Shown: positions 20,561 through 31,620 of the stretch, piece by piece
How the letters are laid out: the number at the start of each line of letters is the position of its first letter
Position numbering within the stretch: position 1 is the first letter of the stretch
From: Dendrolimus kikuchii
Lineage: Eukaryota; Arthropoda; Insecta; Lepidoptera; Lasiocampidae
NCBI GenBank assembly: GCA_019925095.2
Contig: CM034402.1
Location: forward strand, 4,785,501 to 4,849,500
Length of the DNA stretch: 64,000 nt
Reading direction: 5' to 3'
Notes under the pieces: model-generated
The model's input: the letters and a program-made list of their open reading frames with translations, nothing else
Told to the model about the DNA's origin: nothing
Databases searched by the model: none
Made by a program: the position numbers and the translations under genes

Positions 20561-21712
20561 AAGAAAATAATAGTAATAATAATCGGCAGACACATATTGT
20601 CGTAAAGTGATTTAGTTGTCCTTACAATTTATGCTTCATTGCCCATATTCGATATAGATAAATATAAGAGATAATAATCAGTTTATATAGAGTGTAAGTG
20701 TAATGTAATTTTATATGGAAATATTAATAAATACATACACAAGATATAAATTATTACTCATGTATCTACGAATTTATTCCTTGTATTAGTAGCCAATATG
20801 GAACTTGACTGTTCTAGTCACAGGTATCATTTAACACACCATATAAGAATGATCTTTGAATCATTCTTCTTTTACGACTTATATCAATAAGTCCTTTTGA
20901 ATGACCTCTCTTTACCTCCCCTGCAGTCATTCCCCATCCACCGAGTCTGACAATAGAAATTCACATGATTCAGTAAGTAATTCACAAATCACTTACCCAA
21001 ATTCGGCTGTACGGCTTACCTACACGGTCGCCCGTTTCGCCATCTTGTTTTTGTTCATTTTTTAACAACTTTTTATAACTAAACTATTTCCTCGTCGCGC
21101 TCCCTCATCCCCGCTATCCTTTGCGTTCAGAAATGTATTAACCTTTTCGCATTTCGCGACACATATATCGTATATTTCCAAATTCAACAAGTTACGCTTA
21201 TGGGTTATATATAACGGACTAGTTTGGGGCCGATCCCAAAAACCCAGACCATAGTATATAACAGAAAATTCGTTTCCGAAATTTACTACATTAGGAATCG
21301 AACCCAGTGGCACTTCGTTGCAGTGAGGTAAGCCGTCAAAGGTTTATCCCGCTCAACCACAGAGATGAAAAAATTCTTTCAACAAAAATTTGAAACCTTT
21401 TCCCACCTTAGTCACATATAAAAGTACACGGAGACCAAAAATCGAAGGCGTACAATTTTCGATAGCTCTCTCATTTCGAAATTGGCTGAAATGTCACCTC
21501 CAATAACTCCTGGCGATATGTATACGGGTTTCGCACACCCACGACCGAATCGGCTCTCACGCCATATGTGATGCTCGTAAAATCGTTCGGTGGCTCACGT
21601 TCGGTCTCCTGCCTCACGTATTTTTGATCCTTCAGGGCTGAACATGATAACTTAGTTTCGTTTCTTATTCAATATGTTTACTTTAGTGAATAAACTTTAA
21701 TTTATTTTTTAT
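20561..21712. other. Unassigned stretch
   Basis: Moderately GC-richer patches around 21000-21350 and 21450-21620 carry no motif I recognise; the 83-codon minus frame at 21062-21313 is unassigned. Confidence 0.35.
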
Positions 21713-21967
21713 TATTTTATTGCACGAGTTCAGCAGACAGGCAGACGGCCTAACAATAAAGGCGCTACCAATGTGCTTCCGCTCTCTAAAGAACGACTGG
21801 CACCTGGCCAATAATGCCGGAACACAACTCAGGATTGTTATGGCGGCATACTCTTGGCCAGGGGTGTTAGCCGTGTAGACGGGCAAATGCCCTACCTCCT
21901 GGCTATGGGTTGTTTTCTCGCTTCTTACGACGAAGAAATTGTATTCTTTCTCCGTTCTTGCACGGAT
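21713..21967 (-). mobile_element. R330 retroposon, old copy with deletion
   Basis: TTTTATTGCACGAGTTCAGC at the left and reversed ATCCGTGCAAGAACGG at the right, with a deletion after GACGGCC and another near the GGCCGC block. Divergence is clearly higher than in the copies at 31306 or 34762. Confidence 0.75.
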
Positions 21968-22490
21968 AAAATTAGTTAGTTAAAAAAGGTAATACATATT
22001 ATAACTCGATTTATCTCTATAGGTTAATTATACTTAGTTACCACACCGTATCTTTTTCTATTATATAATGCTCAACCTTTAAACTGACACAACCCTAAAA
22101 TGCAATCGTTGAAAATGCTCGCCACAGACCCACTTTTGTAATTTATCACATTTATTGGCCGTCAGCGCTGTTAAGTCACTTTCAGATCTTTGACCCAAGA
22201 CTGCTTTCAGGAAAAAACAAGGATATCTTATGGAGCATCCACATTTGTACCTGTCGTATCAGTTAATACCATTACTTTGCTTTCAATTAGGCTCTTAACA
22301 CGATAAAATCAGAAATCATTTATTCATAACAGAGTTACACGTTAAATTCTAGTATAAATTAGCTCATATCATATGTCATAAACTCTTTATGACTATAGAA
22401 GGTGTGCTCTAATCATTTTCTGAGCCTTATTTTATATGAATCGACGATGGTGACTCCAATATCCTTTTAGGTAGTTTATTGTTGTATATT

Positions 22491-22546
22491 AATGGTCCCA
22501 TCAAGTTGTGGTAGTGATTACGCTATCACGACTTGATGGGACCATT
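22491..22546 (+). repeat. 56-nt near-perfect hairpin
   Basis: AATGGTCCCATCAAGT (22491-22506) is the exact complement of 22531-22546. Inside it, all remaining positions pair down to a 4-nt loop (ATTA) if G-U pairs are allowed on the plus-strand RNA: 26 pairs, three of them G-U. No second copy found in the window. Confidence 0.7.
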
Positions 22547-22924
22547 CATAGTACCATTAAATACAAAACTTTTTTTTAAATGTAAGATTAGGAATAACCT
22601 GGTATCATACGTGCATTATTATATAAATATACATTTTATCAGCAAAAGTCGTGCGAATAAGTGACATTAGCTATTATTTTGATATAAATCAGATAGCATT
22701 CCGGTGATTGAGTATCTATTAGGGACGAGACGACGACATTCGAGGGTCGATCCTGGCTGAAACGGATGCACTACTTAAGCAGTTTTCTGACCTAATGTGC
22801 ATATTGTTACAATTACCACGTGCTAATAACGGTGACGGAAAACATCGAGATGCAACCTGCACATCGAGATAACCGATGTGTCAAACCTGCCAAGCCGCCT
22901 TGGACAGGAATAGCGAGTATACTG

Positions 22925-22997
22925 TCCGTTCCTTCCTATAATGAGAGGCACGAGCCCAGAAATGGGATATTTTTTATTTTTATTATTATTATTATAT
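22925..22997 (+). mobile_element. RTE-type 3' end, degenerate
   Basis: AATGAGAGGCACGAGCCCAG AAATGGGATAT followed by (TTA)n resembles the common lepidopteran LINE ending in GAGAGGCC...CAGCAGTGGGAT. Short and diverged. Confidence 0.45.
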
Positions 22998-23261
22998 AAT
23001 GGTCGCATGATGTGCGTCAATTTCCCCGAATTTCTACGATTGAGTTTTAGATGTTTCATATGATTCCTATGTGAAATGCGTATACACGTCACTATGCTTA
23101 GTATAGGTATGAACTTTCAGTAGCACATATATCGCAACTTGGTATATAAGCATACTGGGTAAAGAGAGTATATCCAGTTTTTTTTAAATATTTTCTTATC
23201 GATTCAATTTCAAATTCACCTTATTTTCAACTCTGTTAGCAAAGGTTTTAATAATTGCCTA

Positions 23262-23362
23262 CAAACAGGTAGATGGCCTACTGGATGGGGTACAGTTACC
23301 GTCATCTATGGATGATTGCAACACCAGGAGCTTTGCCAATACGGTGCTGGTGTCTAAGAAAT
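23262..23362 (-). mobile_element. R330-like fragment, highly diverged
   Basis: CAGGTAGATGGCCTACTGGA TGGGG...TTACCGTCATCTATGGATGA parallels CAGGCAGACGGCCCACTTGATGG...TTACCATCGCCTATGGACA. Both ends are lost. Confidence 0.45.
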
Positions 23363-23596
23363 TTTATGATAATCGGTTAATTACTAAGAACTTGAAGAAG
23401 GTACTAAGAAACATATAATGTAAATTTTACATGATATCCATGTATACCAATTTTCTACGTGGCTTCGCTGATGTGAAATTTCAATGTATGTCCCAGAGAA
23501 AATGTGTCTTATTCCTTTTTAAAACTTACCATGTGCATTAGTTTATTACAACCATATAATTATACATATACCAAACCGCTTATTTATAATAGTTGT

Positions 23597-23762
23597 ACGA
23601 GGTTTGTCTGCTCGTCAAAATTAAGTTACTTAAAAGTGTTTTCATAGTCACGTTAAAATGCAATTATGAAATTTACTTTTTTTAATCAGCCGATAAATTT
23701 GATACAACTATAATGAATAAGATTAAATCTTACAATAGTGCATTTCAAGCCGTGTAGACAGA
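23597..23762 (+). repeat. Repeat K, copy 1
   Basis: About 165 bp (ACGAGGTTTGTCTGCTCGTC ... GTGCATTTCAAGCCGTGTAG) repeated with few differences at 25540-25710, in the centre of the inverted PLE pair. A GACA microsatellite follows here. Confidence 0.65.
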
Positions 23763-24215
23763 CAGACAGACAAAAATTACCCCCCTGATTTTTTCATATT
23801 TTTAAATGCATTGTACAAACTTGAACCATTTACAGATATATTATATATAGTATAGAAGATATTCAAAAAAGATTCATTTTGAACAAATCTGTCAAATTTT
23901 GTGTTTCGATGGTTAATTTAAAACGTTTTCTATTTTAATATCTAACGTTAGATGTACCTTAAGTTAAGTAAGTTATTTAAATATCGTTAAATAGTGCAAC
24001 CGGTTGCTAAATCGTTTGTATTTTGTATCAAAATTATCTACTAAGGAAAACAATATATAGGTGTTCCAGTGTGGCTCTGTGGAATTTCACAGCCCTGTTC
24101 GACTTGGTCTCAACCCGTCCGTGCACGGTCGCGTTCAATAATTTATGGCCTTTATTGACCGTTAGCACTGTTAAGTACCAGCCAGACGTACGGGAACGTT
24201 CTCCTGAAGTATTGA

Positions 24216-24326
24216 CTTGTAGTAATTTATTTGGCGACGGTTAAATTCACGCGTGTCGAGTACAATGTATAGTTTCTTGAAAATATAATGCAGGTGAGCG
24301 TTAAAATAATATAATAGACATCTTAA
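24216..24326 (+). repeat. 111 bp direct repeat, left copy
   Basis: CTTGTAGTAATTTATTTGGC ... GACATCTTAA, 111 bp, matches 26781-26891 with a single difference (ATAATAG against ATAACAG). The copies exactly bracket the compound PLE insertion, so they are either an unusually long target-site duplication or a tandem duplication split by the insertion. Confidence 0.8.
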
Positions 24327-25540
24327 TAAAACTACGTTTTAACGGTTTTAAGCGCGGTAATTTTATTTGATTTTGGTTTTTCCGACGTTTCGGCCACTTT
24401 TCAGTGGCCGTGATCACGGAAGACAAAGATGTCAAGTGTCAACGAGTATTGTTAAAGTTTTATTTAGCCTACCGCCAACTTATTAATTTTAATCATTTAA
24501 TTTTTAATTTTGTTTATGGTTATTATTTAATCTATGGGAGCCTAATCTAATTTACTACCGCTTCGCAACATGTTATGGCTTGAAGAGAAGAAGCGGCGCA
24601 AGAAACTCTTCAGCAAACATGCCTAGCTATCGCAACTTGGTATAATATTAGCATGGGTGGAAGGAAAAAATAAGAGTAATTATCAGTCAAGTTGGTTTGT
24701 GTTCCGTTGTACGCAGAAAGAGCTCACAGTGTCTTGAGGTCTGGCAGCTGGTTTATGCTGGGTTTGGGTCTTAATAGTTTTCATAATTGGATCCCAAACA
24801 GGTGGTACTTTTCAACCATCTTGTCTATTGCAATTTGGGTGTTTTTTGATTTCAATTGCCTCACGCATCATTCTAGGTATGAAATGATTCTCTTTCGCGA
24901 GGATTTGTGGGTATCGAATCTGATGTAGTGGTTGGGTTCATCTAGCGTGTGTTCACTAATTGCAGACTTCGTAGACCTTGTGAGCTTCATGTCAGCAATG
25001 TGTTCTTTTACTCGTGTTTTTATGCTCCTCTTTGTTTGCCCAATGTATGACAATCCACACTCACAATCAAGCTTGTAAACCCCTGCATCCTGGAATCGGA
25101 TATTGCAATTCACAGGTCTAAGAAATTGTGTAATCTTTTTCTGCGGCTTGAACTATGTTTTGATTGAAGCTCGCCTGAGGATGTGACCAATTCTGTCTGT
25201 GACCCCCTTGATGTAGGGTAGGGTAGCAGGGCACCGCTATACTGAAGGTGGTTTGGGGCCTTTGTGACGTTGGTGTGGAGTCTTCAGCTGATTGCGTTGT
25301 AAACTCGCTTCACATGCTGATGCTCTCCAGCTATGTGGTTCTCGTCACAAATTTTCTGTGCTCTCTTTTACATACCAAACTAGGACCTGATACGAACCAT
25401 TAAGGTATTTATATATATGGGTAGGTATCCTATACACCGTATACCAATATATTATATATATATAGCATATCCAGAAAAGCTAATTTATTATTTGCCTCTA
25501 GTTCCATAGTAAATTTAATAACTGCTAATGGAATTGAGAT
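24327..25540 (-). mobile_element. Penelope-like element (PLE), minus-strand copy
   Basis: From the right: relics of the RT C-terminal part, then a GIY-YIG endonuclease domain in the frame 25113-24868 (GVYKLDCECGLSYIGQTKRS, IKTRVKEHIADMK, RSTKSAISEHTL), then a 3' UTR with AAGAAGCGGCGCAAGAAACT and the terminal hairpin segment ending at 24327. GIY-YIG fused behind RT is diagnostic of Penelope-like elements. RT is decayed and no full ORF survives. It is the left arm of an inverted pair with 25711-26780. Confidence 0.85.
24380..24421 (-). ncRNA. Hammerhead-like motif in PLE terminus
   Basis: Consensus version (stem I TTCC/GGAA, core GTGATCA, stem II GGCCACT/AGTGGCC, GAAACGTC) located about 450 bp beyond the GIY-YIG stop, which places the motif in the terminal repeat of the element, where hammerheads are known in this class. 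Confidence 0.4.
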
Positions 25541-25710
25541 GACGAGGTTTGTCGGCTCGTTAAAATTAAGTTGTTTAAAAGTGTTTTCATAATCACGTTA
25601 AAATGCAATTGTGAAATTTACTTTTTTTAACCAGCCGATAAATTTGATACAACTATAATGAATAAGATTAAATCTTACAATAGTGCATTTCAAGCCGTTT
25701 AGACGGACAG
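25540..25710 (+). repeat. Repeat K, copy 2, between the inverted PLE arms
   Basis: Collinear with 23597-23762 (AAATTTACTTTTTTTAACCA, GATACAACTATAATGAATAA). The PLE sequences begin immediately on both sides, so K2 is the spacer of the inverted repeat. Confidence 0.65.
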
Positions 25711-26780
25711 TCCTCCCAGACGATAAAGTCTCTGCATTTCTAGATCATCTCAATTCCATTAGCAGTAATATTAAATTTACTAGAACTAGAGGAAAATAAT
25801 ACATTAGCTTTTCTGGATGTGCCCATCCTAAGGAACCCTGACAATACTCTTGGTCATACGGTGTATAGGAAACCTACCCATACAGATAAATACCTTAATG
25901 GTACGTCTCACCACCATTTAGGACAGAATCTGTTTCTGAGAGCACAGAAAATTTGTGACGAGAACCACATAGCTGGAGAGCTTCAGCATGTCAAGCGATT
26001 TTTACAACGCAATCAGCTGAAGTCACCACACCAACGTCACAAAGGCTCCAAACCACCTTCAGTTGAGCGGTGCCCTGCTACCCTACCCTACATCAAGGGG
26101 GTCACAGATAGAATTGGTCACATCCTCAGGCGAGCTTCAAAAAACAGATTTCAAGCCGCAGAACAAGATCGGTCAAATTCTGAGACCTGTGAAATGCAAT
26201 ATCCCACTCCAGGATGCAGGGGTTTACAAGCTTGATTGTGAGTGTGGATTGTCATACATTAGTGCAAACAAAGAGGAGCATAAAAACAGTAAAAGAACAC
26301 ATTGCTGACATAAAACACACAAGGTCTACGAAGTCTGCGATCAGTGAACACACGCTGGATAAACCCAACCACTACTACATCAGATTCGATATCCCACAAA
26401 TCCTCGCGAAAGAGAATCGTTTCATACATGATGCGTGAGGCTATTGAAATCAAAAAACACCCAAATTTCAATAGAGAAGATGGTTGGCCAGTACCACCTG
26501 TTTGGGATCCAATTATCAAAACTATTAAGACCCAAACCCAGCAAAAACCAGCTGCCAGACCTCAAGACACTGTGAGCTCTTTCTGCGTACAACGGAACAC
26601 AAACCAACTTGACTGATAATTACTTTTATTTTTCCTTCCACCCATTTTAATATTATATAAAATTATTAGAGCTAGGCATGTTTGCTGAAGAGTTTCTTGC
26701 GCCGCTTCTTCTCTTCAAGCCATAACATGTTGCGAAGCGGTAGTAAATTAGATTAGGCTCCATAGAAGTATAACCATGAA
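25711..26780 (+). mobile_element. Penelope-like element (PLE), plus-strand copy
   Basis: Sense copy. DDKVSAFLDHLNSISSNIKF (25719 onward), then after a frameshift the VPILRNPDNTLGHTVYRKPT segment of the RT C-terminal region (YRKPTHTDKYLN is typical), then relics of the GIY-YIG domain split by a base loss at SYI-SANK (26214-26310), then EIKKHPNFNREDGWPVPPVW near the protein end. It stops in the 3' UTR at ATAACCATGAA, so it lacks the hairpin terminus. At least three frame breaks make it dead. Confidence 0.85.
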
Positions 26781-26891
26781 CTTGTAGTAATTTATTTGGC
26801 GACGGTTAAATTCACGCGTGTCGAGTACAATGTATAGTTTCTTGAAAATATAATGCAGGTGAGCGTTAAAATAATATAACAGACATCTTAA
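26781..26891 (+). repeat. 111 bp direct repeat, right copy
   Basis: Right partner of 24216-24326; see there. It starts directly where the plus-strand PLE homology ends. Confidence 0.8.
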
Positions 26892-26983
26892 CTATAAAAG
26901 TTAACAAATAATTATTACTGGAGTGTTTATCTGTAATTTATAAATAAATGCTAATATTTTTAAATTAAAATTGCTATTTTTAT

Positions 26984-27194
26984 ACATACATACATAACTT
27001 CACGCCAGTTCCCTTGCGGGGTAGGCACGTACAACAGAGCGCCATTTAGGCCCATTCTTACACACCTCACTTGCTTCTTCGACATTCATAACTCTTGTCA
27101 TGCACGCTCGTCTGTTCTTAAGGCTCCTGACATCACCCTCTGCTAGTACACGATCAATTTGATCATGGAAGGTGTGTCGTGGCCTTCCACGACA
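26984..27194 (-). mobile_element. TATG-RTE 3' end with 12 bp TSD
   Basis: 211 bp insertion flanked by TGCTATTTTTAT (26972-26983 and 27195-27206). Covers the last ~65 codons (SRGRPRHTFHDQIDRV region to PARELA) and the tail. The longer open frame reported to 27302 runs out of the element. Confidence 0.85.
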
Positions 27195-27231
27195 TGCTAT
27201 TTTTATCGATGCCCTATTATAAGTTACCATT

Positions 27232-27368
27232 TTTTCGGGTTGCCTGGAAGAGATCGCTATAAGCGATAAGGCCGCTCGTTGTTCTAATGGAAATGTGTTC
27301 ATATTAAATTGTCTAGGTTTAAGTTATGGTGAACAATAAGCAGTTTTTATTCATTCGTTCATTTATTC
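27232..27368 (+). mobile_element. HP-LINE 3' UTR with (ATTC)n tail
   Basis: GGTTGCCTGGAAGAGATCGC TATAAGCGATAAGGCCGCTC carries an intact hairpin, then GGTGAACAATAAGCAGTTTT and an ATTCATTCGTTCATT tail. Confidence 0.7.
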
Positions 27369-27635
27369 ATTTTTATATTTGTTTTAGTCTAGAAGTTTGC
27401 CTTCAATAAATTCCGAAACGGCGAAACAGATTTCAATGCTAATTTAGAAATTAATATAGAAATTGTATTTTATATTCTCGTCTATTTATTAAATAATGTA
27501 GGGCTCAAAATAAATATATGAATAATAAAGAAATCGTGGACACCACTAGTTTCAATAATAAATTAATATTATAATGAACATGGCCAGGAAATACTATCTA
27601 CAATATAATTATATGTAATTATGTACTATATTCGC

Positions 27636-27800
27636 AGAAGGTGATGTGAGGAGCCTTAAGAACAGACGAGCGTGCATGACAAGAGTTATTTATGAATGTC
27701 AAAGAAGCAAGTAAGGTGTGTAAGAATAAGCCTAAATGGCGCTCTGTCGTTCATACCTACCCCGCAAAGGAAATGGCGTGAAGTTATGTATGTATGTATT
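27636..27800 (+). mobile_element. TATG-RTE 3' end
   Basis: From GCAGAAGGTGATGTGAGGAG to the (TATG)n tail. A 4 bp insertion (GTTATTTATGAATG) breaks the frame. Confidence 0.75.
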
Positions 27801-27821
27801 TACCATCGCCACTCCTAATCA

Positions 27822-27960
27822 ACAATATTCTTGCCACGGGTTGTCGGGAAGAGATCGCTTTTTAGCGATAAGACCGCCCTTTGTACACAATTAGAATAAC
27901 ACTAGTTGGTAAGTGTTCAGTAATAGTGTACAATAAAGTGTTATCTATCTATCTATCTAT
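27822..27960 (+). mobile_element. HP-LINE 3' UTR with (TATC)n tail
   Basis: GGGTTGTCGGGAAGAGATCG CTTTTTAGCGATAAGACCGC, then GTGTACAATAAAGTGTTATC and TATC repeats. The tail was the target of the next insertion. Confidence 0.7.
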
Positions 27961-28075
27961 AGTTATGAATGTCAAAGAAGCAAGTGAGGAGTGTAAGAAT
28001 AAGCCTGAATGGCGCTCTGTTGTTCGTGCCTACCAAGCAAGGGAACTGGCGTGAAGTTATGTATGTATGTATCTA
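27961..28075 (+). mobile_element. TATG-RTE 3' end inserted in a HP-LINE tail
   Basis: TTATGAATGTCAAAGAAGCA to (TATG)n, followed again by CTATCTATC. The TATC words on both sides indicate insertion into the HP-LINE tail, so this TATG-RTE is younger than the HP-LINE at 27822. Confidence 0.7.
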
Positions 28076-28360
28076 TCTATCTTAATACGTATGTATGTAA
28101 TATTAAAGAACCACATGAACTACGAGTAAGTCCGTTCTCTTGCTTGCGGATTTACACATTTTTGAAAATACTATTTGATAGTATTTACATAGCACAGATC
28201 TGTACTCCATGAATTACAACGTTACATATTACGAACTAGCATTTGCCCGCGACTTTGTCCACGTGGGACACAGACAACAGTAGTAGTAGTACAGTTTTTT
28301 TTGCTAAATATAAAATCAAAGCTTATTTTCAGCAGGGTAATTAATATATACTTTTAGTAT

Positions 28361-28873
28361 TGCTACAACTTAGCCGCCGTCAAAAACAAATTCACACCTG
28401 AAAAAACACATTTTATTTTCTTTCGGCATTTGGACTTCTTTTGTTTACTTATTTATTGACATGCGTTTACTAATAATTCTAGAGAACAGTCCATTGTTTT
28501 ATTGTACTCGTTTATGGCCGTTGTGGTCGACTCATTAGCCAGATGTGTCGGATTTAAAGTACAAACTGATTCTAGGAAATTCAGTCCACGCGGCCGGATG
28601 GACGTATTGCATCTGTGTAGTATAAAGCAATGGCCCGATGGAGGGACGAGGCAGTCGAGCGATAACCGCGAGCGAAGCAAGACGTGTGTACTACAATCGG
28701 GAAACTTTTAGTGACGGACTTTACGCGTTTTATGGAATTACGACCTTCTGCATTACGTTTGGACTTGTTGTGTTCGGTTATATTTGTACCTGTGTTATAC
28801 GTGTTTGTATAGTTCTAATAAACTCTATAGTAATTCTAACGGCATTTTAATTCGAGTCTCGCGGCTCGCAACA
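28361..28873 (+). mobile_element. Solo LTR (LTR-J family)
   Basis: Begins TGCTACAACTTAGCC and ends CGGCTCGCAACA, 513 bp. Flanks are GTAT and ATAT (three of four bases). Interior matches: CTATAGTAATTCTAACGGCA, CTGTGTTATACGTGTTTGTA. It is the longest member here, so the copy at 3955 probably has deletions. Confidence 0.75.
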
Positions 28874-29074
28874 ATATAATAGATAGGTTTTCTTCTATAA
28901 ATGGAACGCTCGAGACCAGCAGTGGGACATTTATGACTTGTATATTTCCATAAGGCTTTGCACGAACAAACCGCGTTGTTTTCCTCGCGTATATTTAGTT
29001 ACCATATCTCAAGAAAAACAACCTAATTCTTGCAACGAAGTTCTTTCTCGCACGTCATTCAGCGGATGGGAGCT

Positions 29075-29379
29075 TTGTTTTTATTGAACGAGTTCAGCAG
29101 ACAGGCAGTCGGCCCATCTGATGGAAAGCGTTTACCGTCGCCTATAGATATTTGAAACACAAAAGGTGCAACCAATACTGCCACTCTCTAAACGGAGACC
29201 GGAACCTGACCACTAGTGCCAGAACACAACACAAGTTTGTTATGGCGGCATACTCTAGACCAAGGGTGGTCCATCCAGTCGGGTAATTACCCTACCACTG
29301 TGGGTAGTTTTGTCGCCTCTTACGACAGGCCGTCCGGCCGCAGGAAATTGTATTCTTTCCCTTTTTCTGTAGGGATAGT
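29075..29379 (-). mobile_element. R330 retroposon with imperfect 11 bp TSD
   Basis: Left TTTTTATTGAACGAGTTCAG, right reversed ATCCCTACAGAAAAAGGG. Bounded by GGATGGGAGCT (29064-29074) and GGATGAGAACT (29380-29390), a duplication with two mismatches, in keeping with an older copy. Confidence 0.75.
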
Positions 29380-29574
29380 GGATGAGAACTAGACAAAAAA
29401 TTGTTAAGCGAAATGTAAAATGTTGACTGGTGTATATTATTATACACTTTCGAACCTTTCGTTACGACTTTTAAATTTAATTGATTTGTAAACGACGGAA
29501 CGAACATCAAATGTTTGACAGATAGGAATAGTTTCTAAGGGAAAGCGAAATTGTTGTTTTTACTATATTCCAAC

Positions 29575-29727
29575 CATTTTTTTTCATATTTACTCACCTT
29601 TTAAACCTTCCTTGGACTTCCACAAATAATTCAAAACTAAAATTAGCCAAATCAGTCCAGCCGTTCTCGAATTTTAGCGAGACTAACGAACAGCAATTGA
29701 TTTTTATATATAAGAGAAGATATATGG
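29575..29727 (+). repeat. Short interspersed repeat U
   Basis: TCAGTCCAGCCGTTCTCGAA then TTAGCGAGACTAACGAACAG and ATTGATTTTTATATATAAGA, a common insect repeat end; compare 18700. Confidence 0.45.
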
Positions 29728-30117
29728 TCTGTTTTTGTAATTGTATATTTTGGTGTGCAATAAAGTGTTATCTCACTCTCTTCATATACATATTTGAATA
29801 AATGAATTCAGATAAGTAATAAGGTTTCCACATAAAAATATAATAATACATTAGAATCTCTTGGAAAATTCCATTTGAACATCTCAACGGAAAACCAATT
29901 AACGAATTCCACAGGGTGAAATCAACCGAGAAATTTCACGTTAAGACATTTTTTCAAAGTAACATCTCTGAACTCAAAAGGAACGCATTCTCAAGGTTAA
30001 AGCGTCTAGAATTATACATGGAATTATTCATTCAAAAAGGTCCGACGACGTAACGCTCAATTTTTTTGCGCTTCAAAAGGATTCTCTCTTCATTTTTCCT
30101 TTTATCTTTTAATAATT

Positions 30118-30924
30118 AAAAGAAAGGCTATCTTGGAATATTCGTTTTGCTTTAGGATTTGGAGGCGTTGTCGTGGTGAAGGAGGATCCTACTGCGAGGT
30201 CGTTTCTCTCGAACTTTTCCAAGACAAGTGGCAAACATTTGTTAGTATACCACTCTGCAGTAACTGACTTTTGATCTTCTAAAACAATTGTCTCATAATG
30301 ACCGGTCATTCCGAAGAATGAAGCCACCATCTTTTTTCCTACACTTCGACCTCTCTTCAATTTAGTTGGCAACTCCTCGGAAGGAAACACCCACTGAGCA
30401 GATTGTCTTTTTGTTTCCGGATCATAGCAATAAATCCAGCTTTCGTCACCCGTAAGTATGTCGAACACAGCTTTTGAGTCACCTCCGTTAAATCTTTGTA
30501 TCATTTCACGGCACCAATCAACACGACGAAGTTTTTGGGCCTCAGTCAAATAATGAGGTATCCACCGGGCACAAAGCTTCCTAACGGCTAAATGTTTGTG
30601 GAGGATTTTGTGCACTTGAGTCATACCGATGCCTAAACTTGTCCGAATCTGCTGATAGGTTACTCTTGGATCAGTCTCTATCATACACCGCACAACACTG
30701 ATGTTATCTTCAATCGTCGCCGTAGAAGGCCGTCCCTCACGCAGAGCATCATTGAGATTGGTGCGACCACGTTTAAACTAATTAAACCAGTTATAAACAG
30801 TGGCCCGAGAAGGGGCTTCATCGTGAAAGGCCAATCGAAGTCTGTCATAACATTCTTGTTGACTTAAATGACATCGAAAGTCATAAAAAATCATAGTACG
30901 AAAAATTTCTCGCGTTAAATTCAT
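30118..30924 (-). pseudogene. mariner transposase, frameshifted and truncated
   Basis: The frame begins at ATG 30924-30922. Residues ~1-60 form the N-terminal helix-turn-helix (FYDFRCHLSQQECYDRLRLA, ATVYNWFN). TAG at 30780-30778 interrupts just before FKRGRTNLNDALREGRPST. A second helix zone (VTYQQIRTSLGIGM) and the linker WIPHYLTEAQK follow. The first catalytic Asp is in TGDESWIYCYDPE, and the second (HHDNA) survives only in a shifted frame at about 30165. Sequence for the third Asp is deleted. A full mariner protein is ~345 residues; about 265 are represented here. Terminal inverted repeats were not identified. Cut-and-paste activity is lost. Confidence 0.9.
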
Positions 30925-31305
30925 ACTGGCGTGACACAGACAAATTTCAATTTGCCGCCAAATCGTAAAACAAATGACAAATGAATGAAATTAGTACTCA
31001 ATAATATTAGCAGAGTTCTATTTTCAAAATTTAAACTTATTTTTTTATTGTATTCTTTAAAACTGGCCCGTTCTAAAAACTATCAGTGTCGCCCTCTAGT
31101 ATACTATATTAGAGAGAAACATTAACTCATTTATTCATAAGAGTTATACGAGGTATAAAGATTCTTTATCAAAAAAAAAAAAAAAATAAGGATATAGAAT
31201 ACGATTATAAAAAATCTCCTTTCCTATTCTTTTAACGAGCTTATTAATCTCGTGTAACTAATATGAAAAAAGGCATTATTAATACATGAACTAAACATGT
31301 ATTAC

Positions 31306-31620
31306 TTTTTTTTTTTTATTGCATGAGTTCAGCAGACAGGCAGACGGCCCACTTGATGGAAATCGGTTACCATCGCCTATGGACATTTGCAACACCAAAG
31401 GTGCTACAAATGCGCTGCTGCTCTCTTAAGGGAGACTGGAACCTGGTCACTAATGCCGGAACACAACTCAAGGTTGTTATGGCGACATACTTTAGACCAG
31501 GGGTGGTAGCCATCCAGTCGGGCAAATGCCCTACCACCTGGCTGTGGGTTGTTTAGTCGCCTCTTACGACAGGCCGCCCGGCCACAGGAAATTGTATTCT
31601 TTTTCCGTTCCTGCACAGAT
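31306..31620 (-). mobile_element. R330 retroposon, full length
   Basis: T12ATTGCATGAGTTCAGCAG to reversed ATCTGTGCAGGAACGGAA. Very close to the family consensus; the 70-codon sense frame is open and ends AHL-stop at 31406-31404. Confidence 0.85.

Noticed and set aside
21062..21313. 83-codon minus frame as a gene
   Set aside because: No family recognised; it overlaps sequence with no coding signature that I could point to.
27900..28080. Short tandem TATC/TATG runs as possible CRISPR-like or regulatory arrays
   Set aside because: They are the tails of LINE insertions; the sequence is eukaryotic and no regular spacer arrangement exists.
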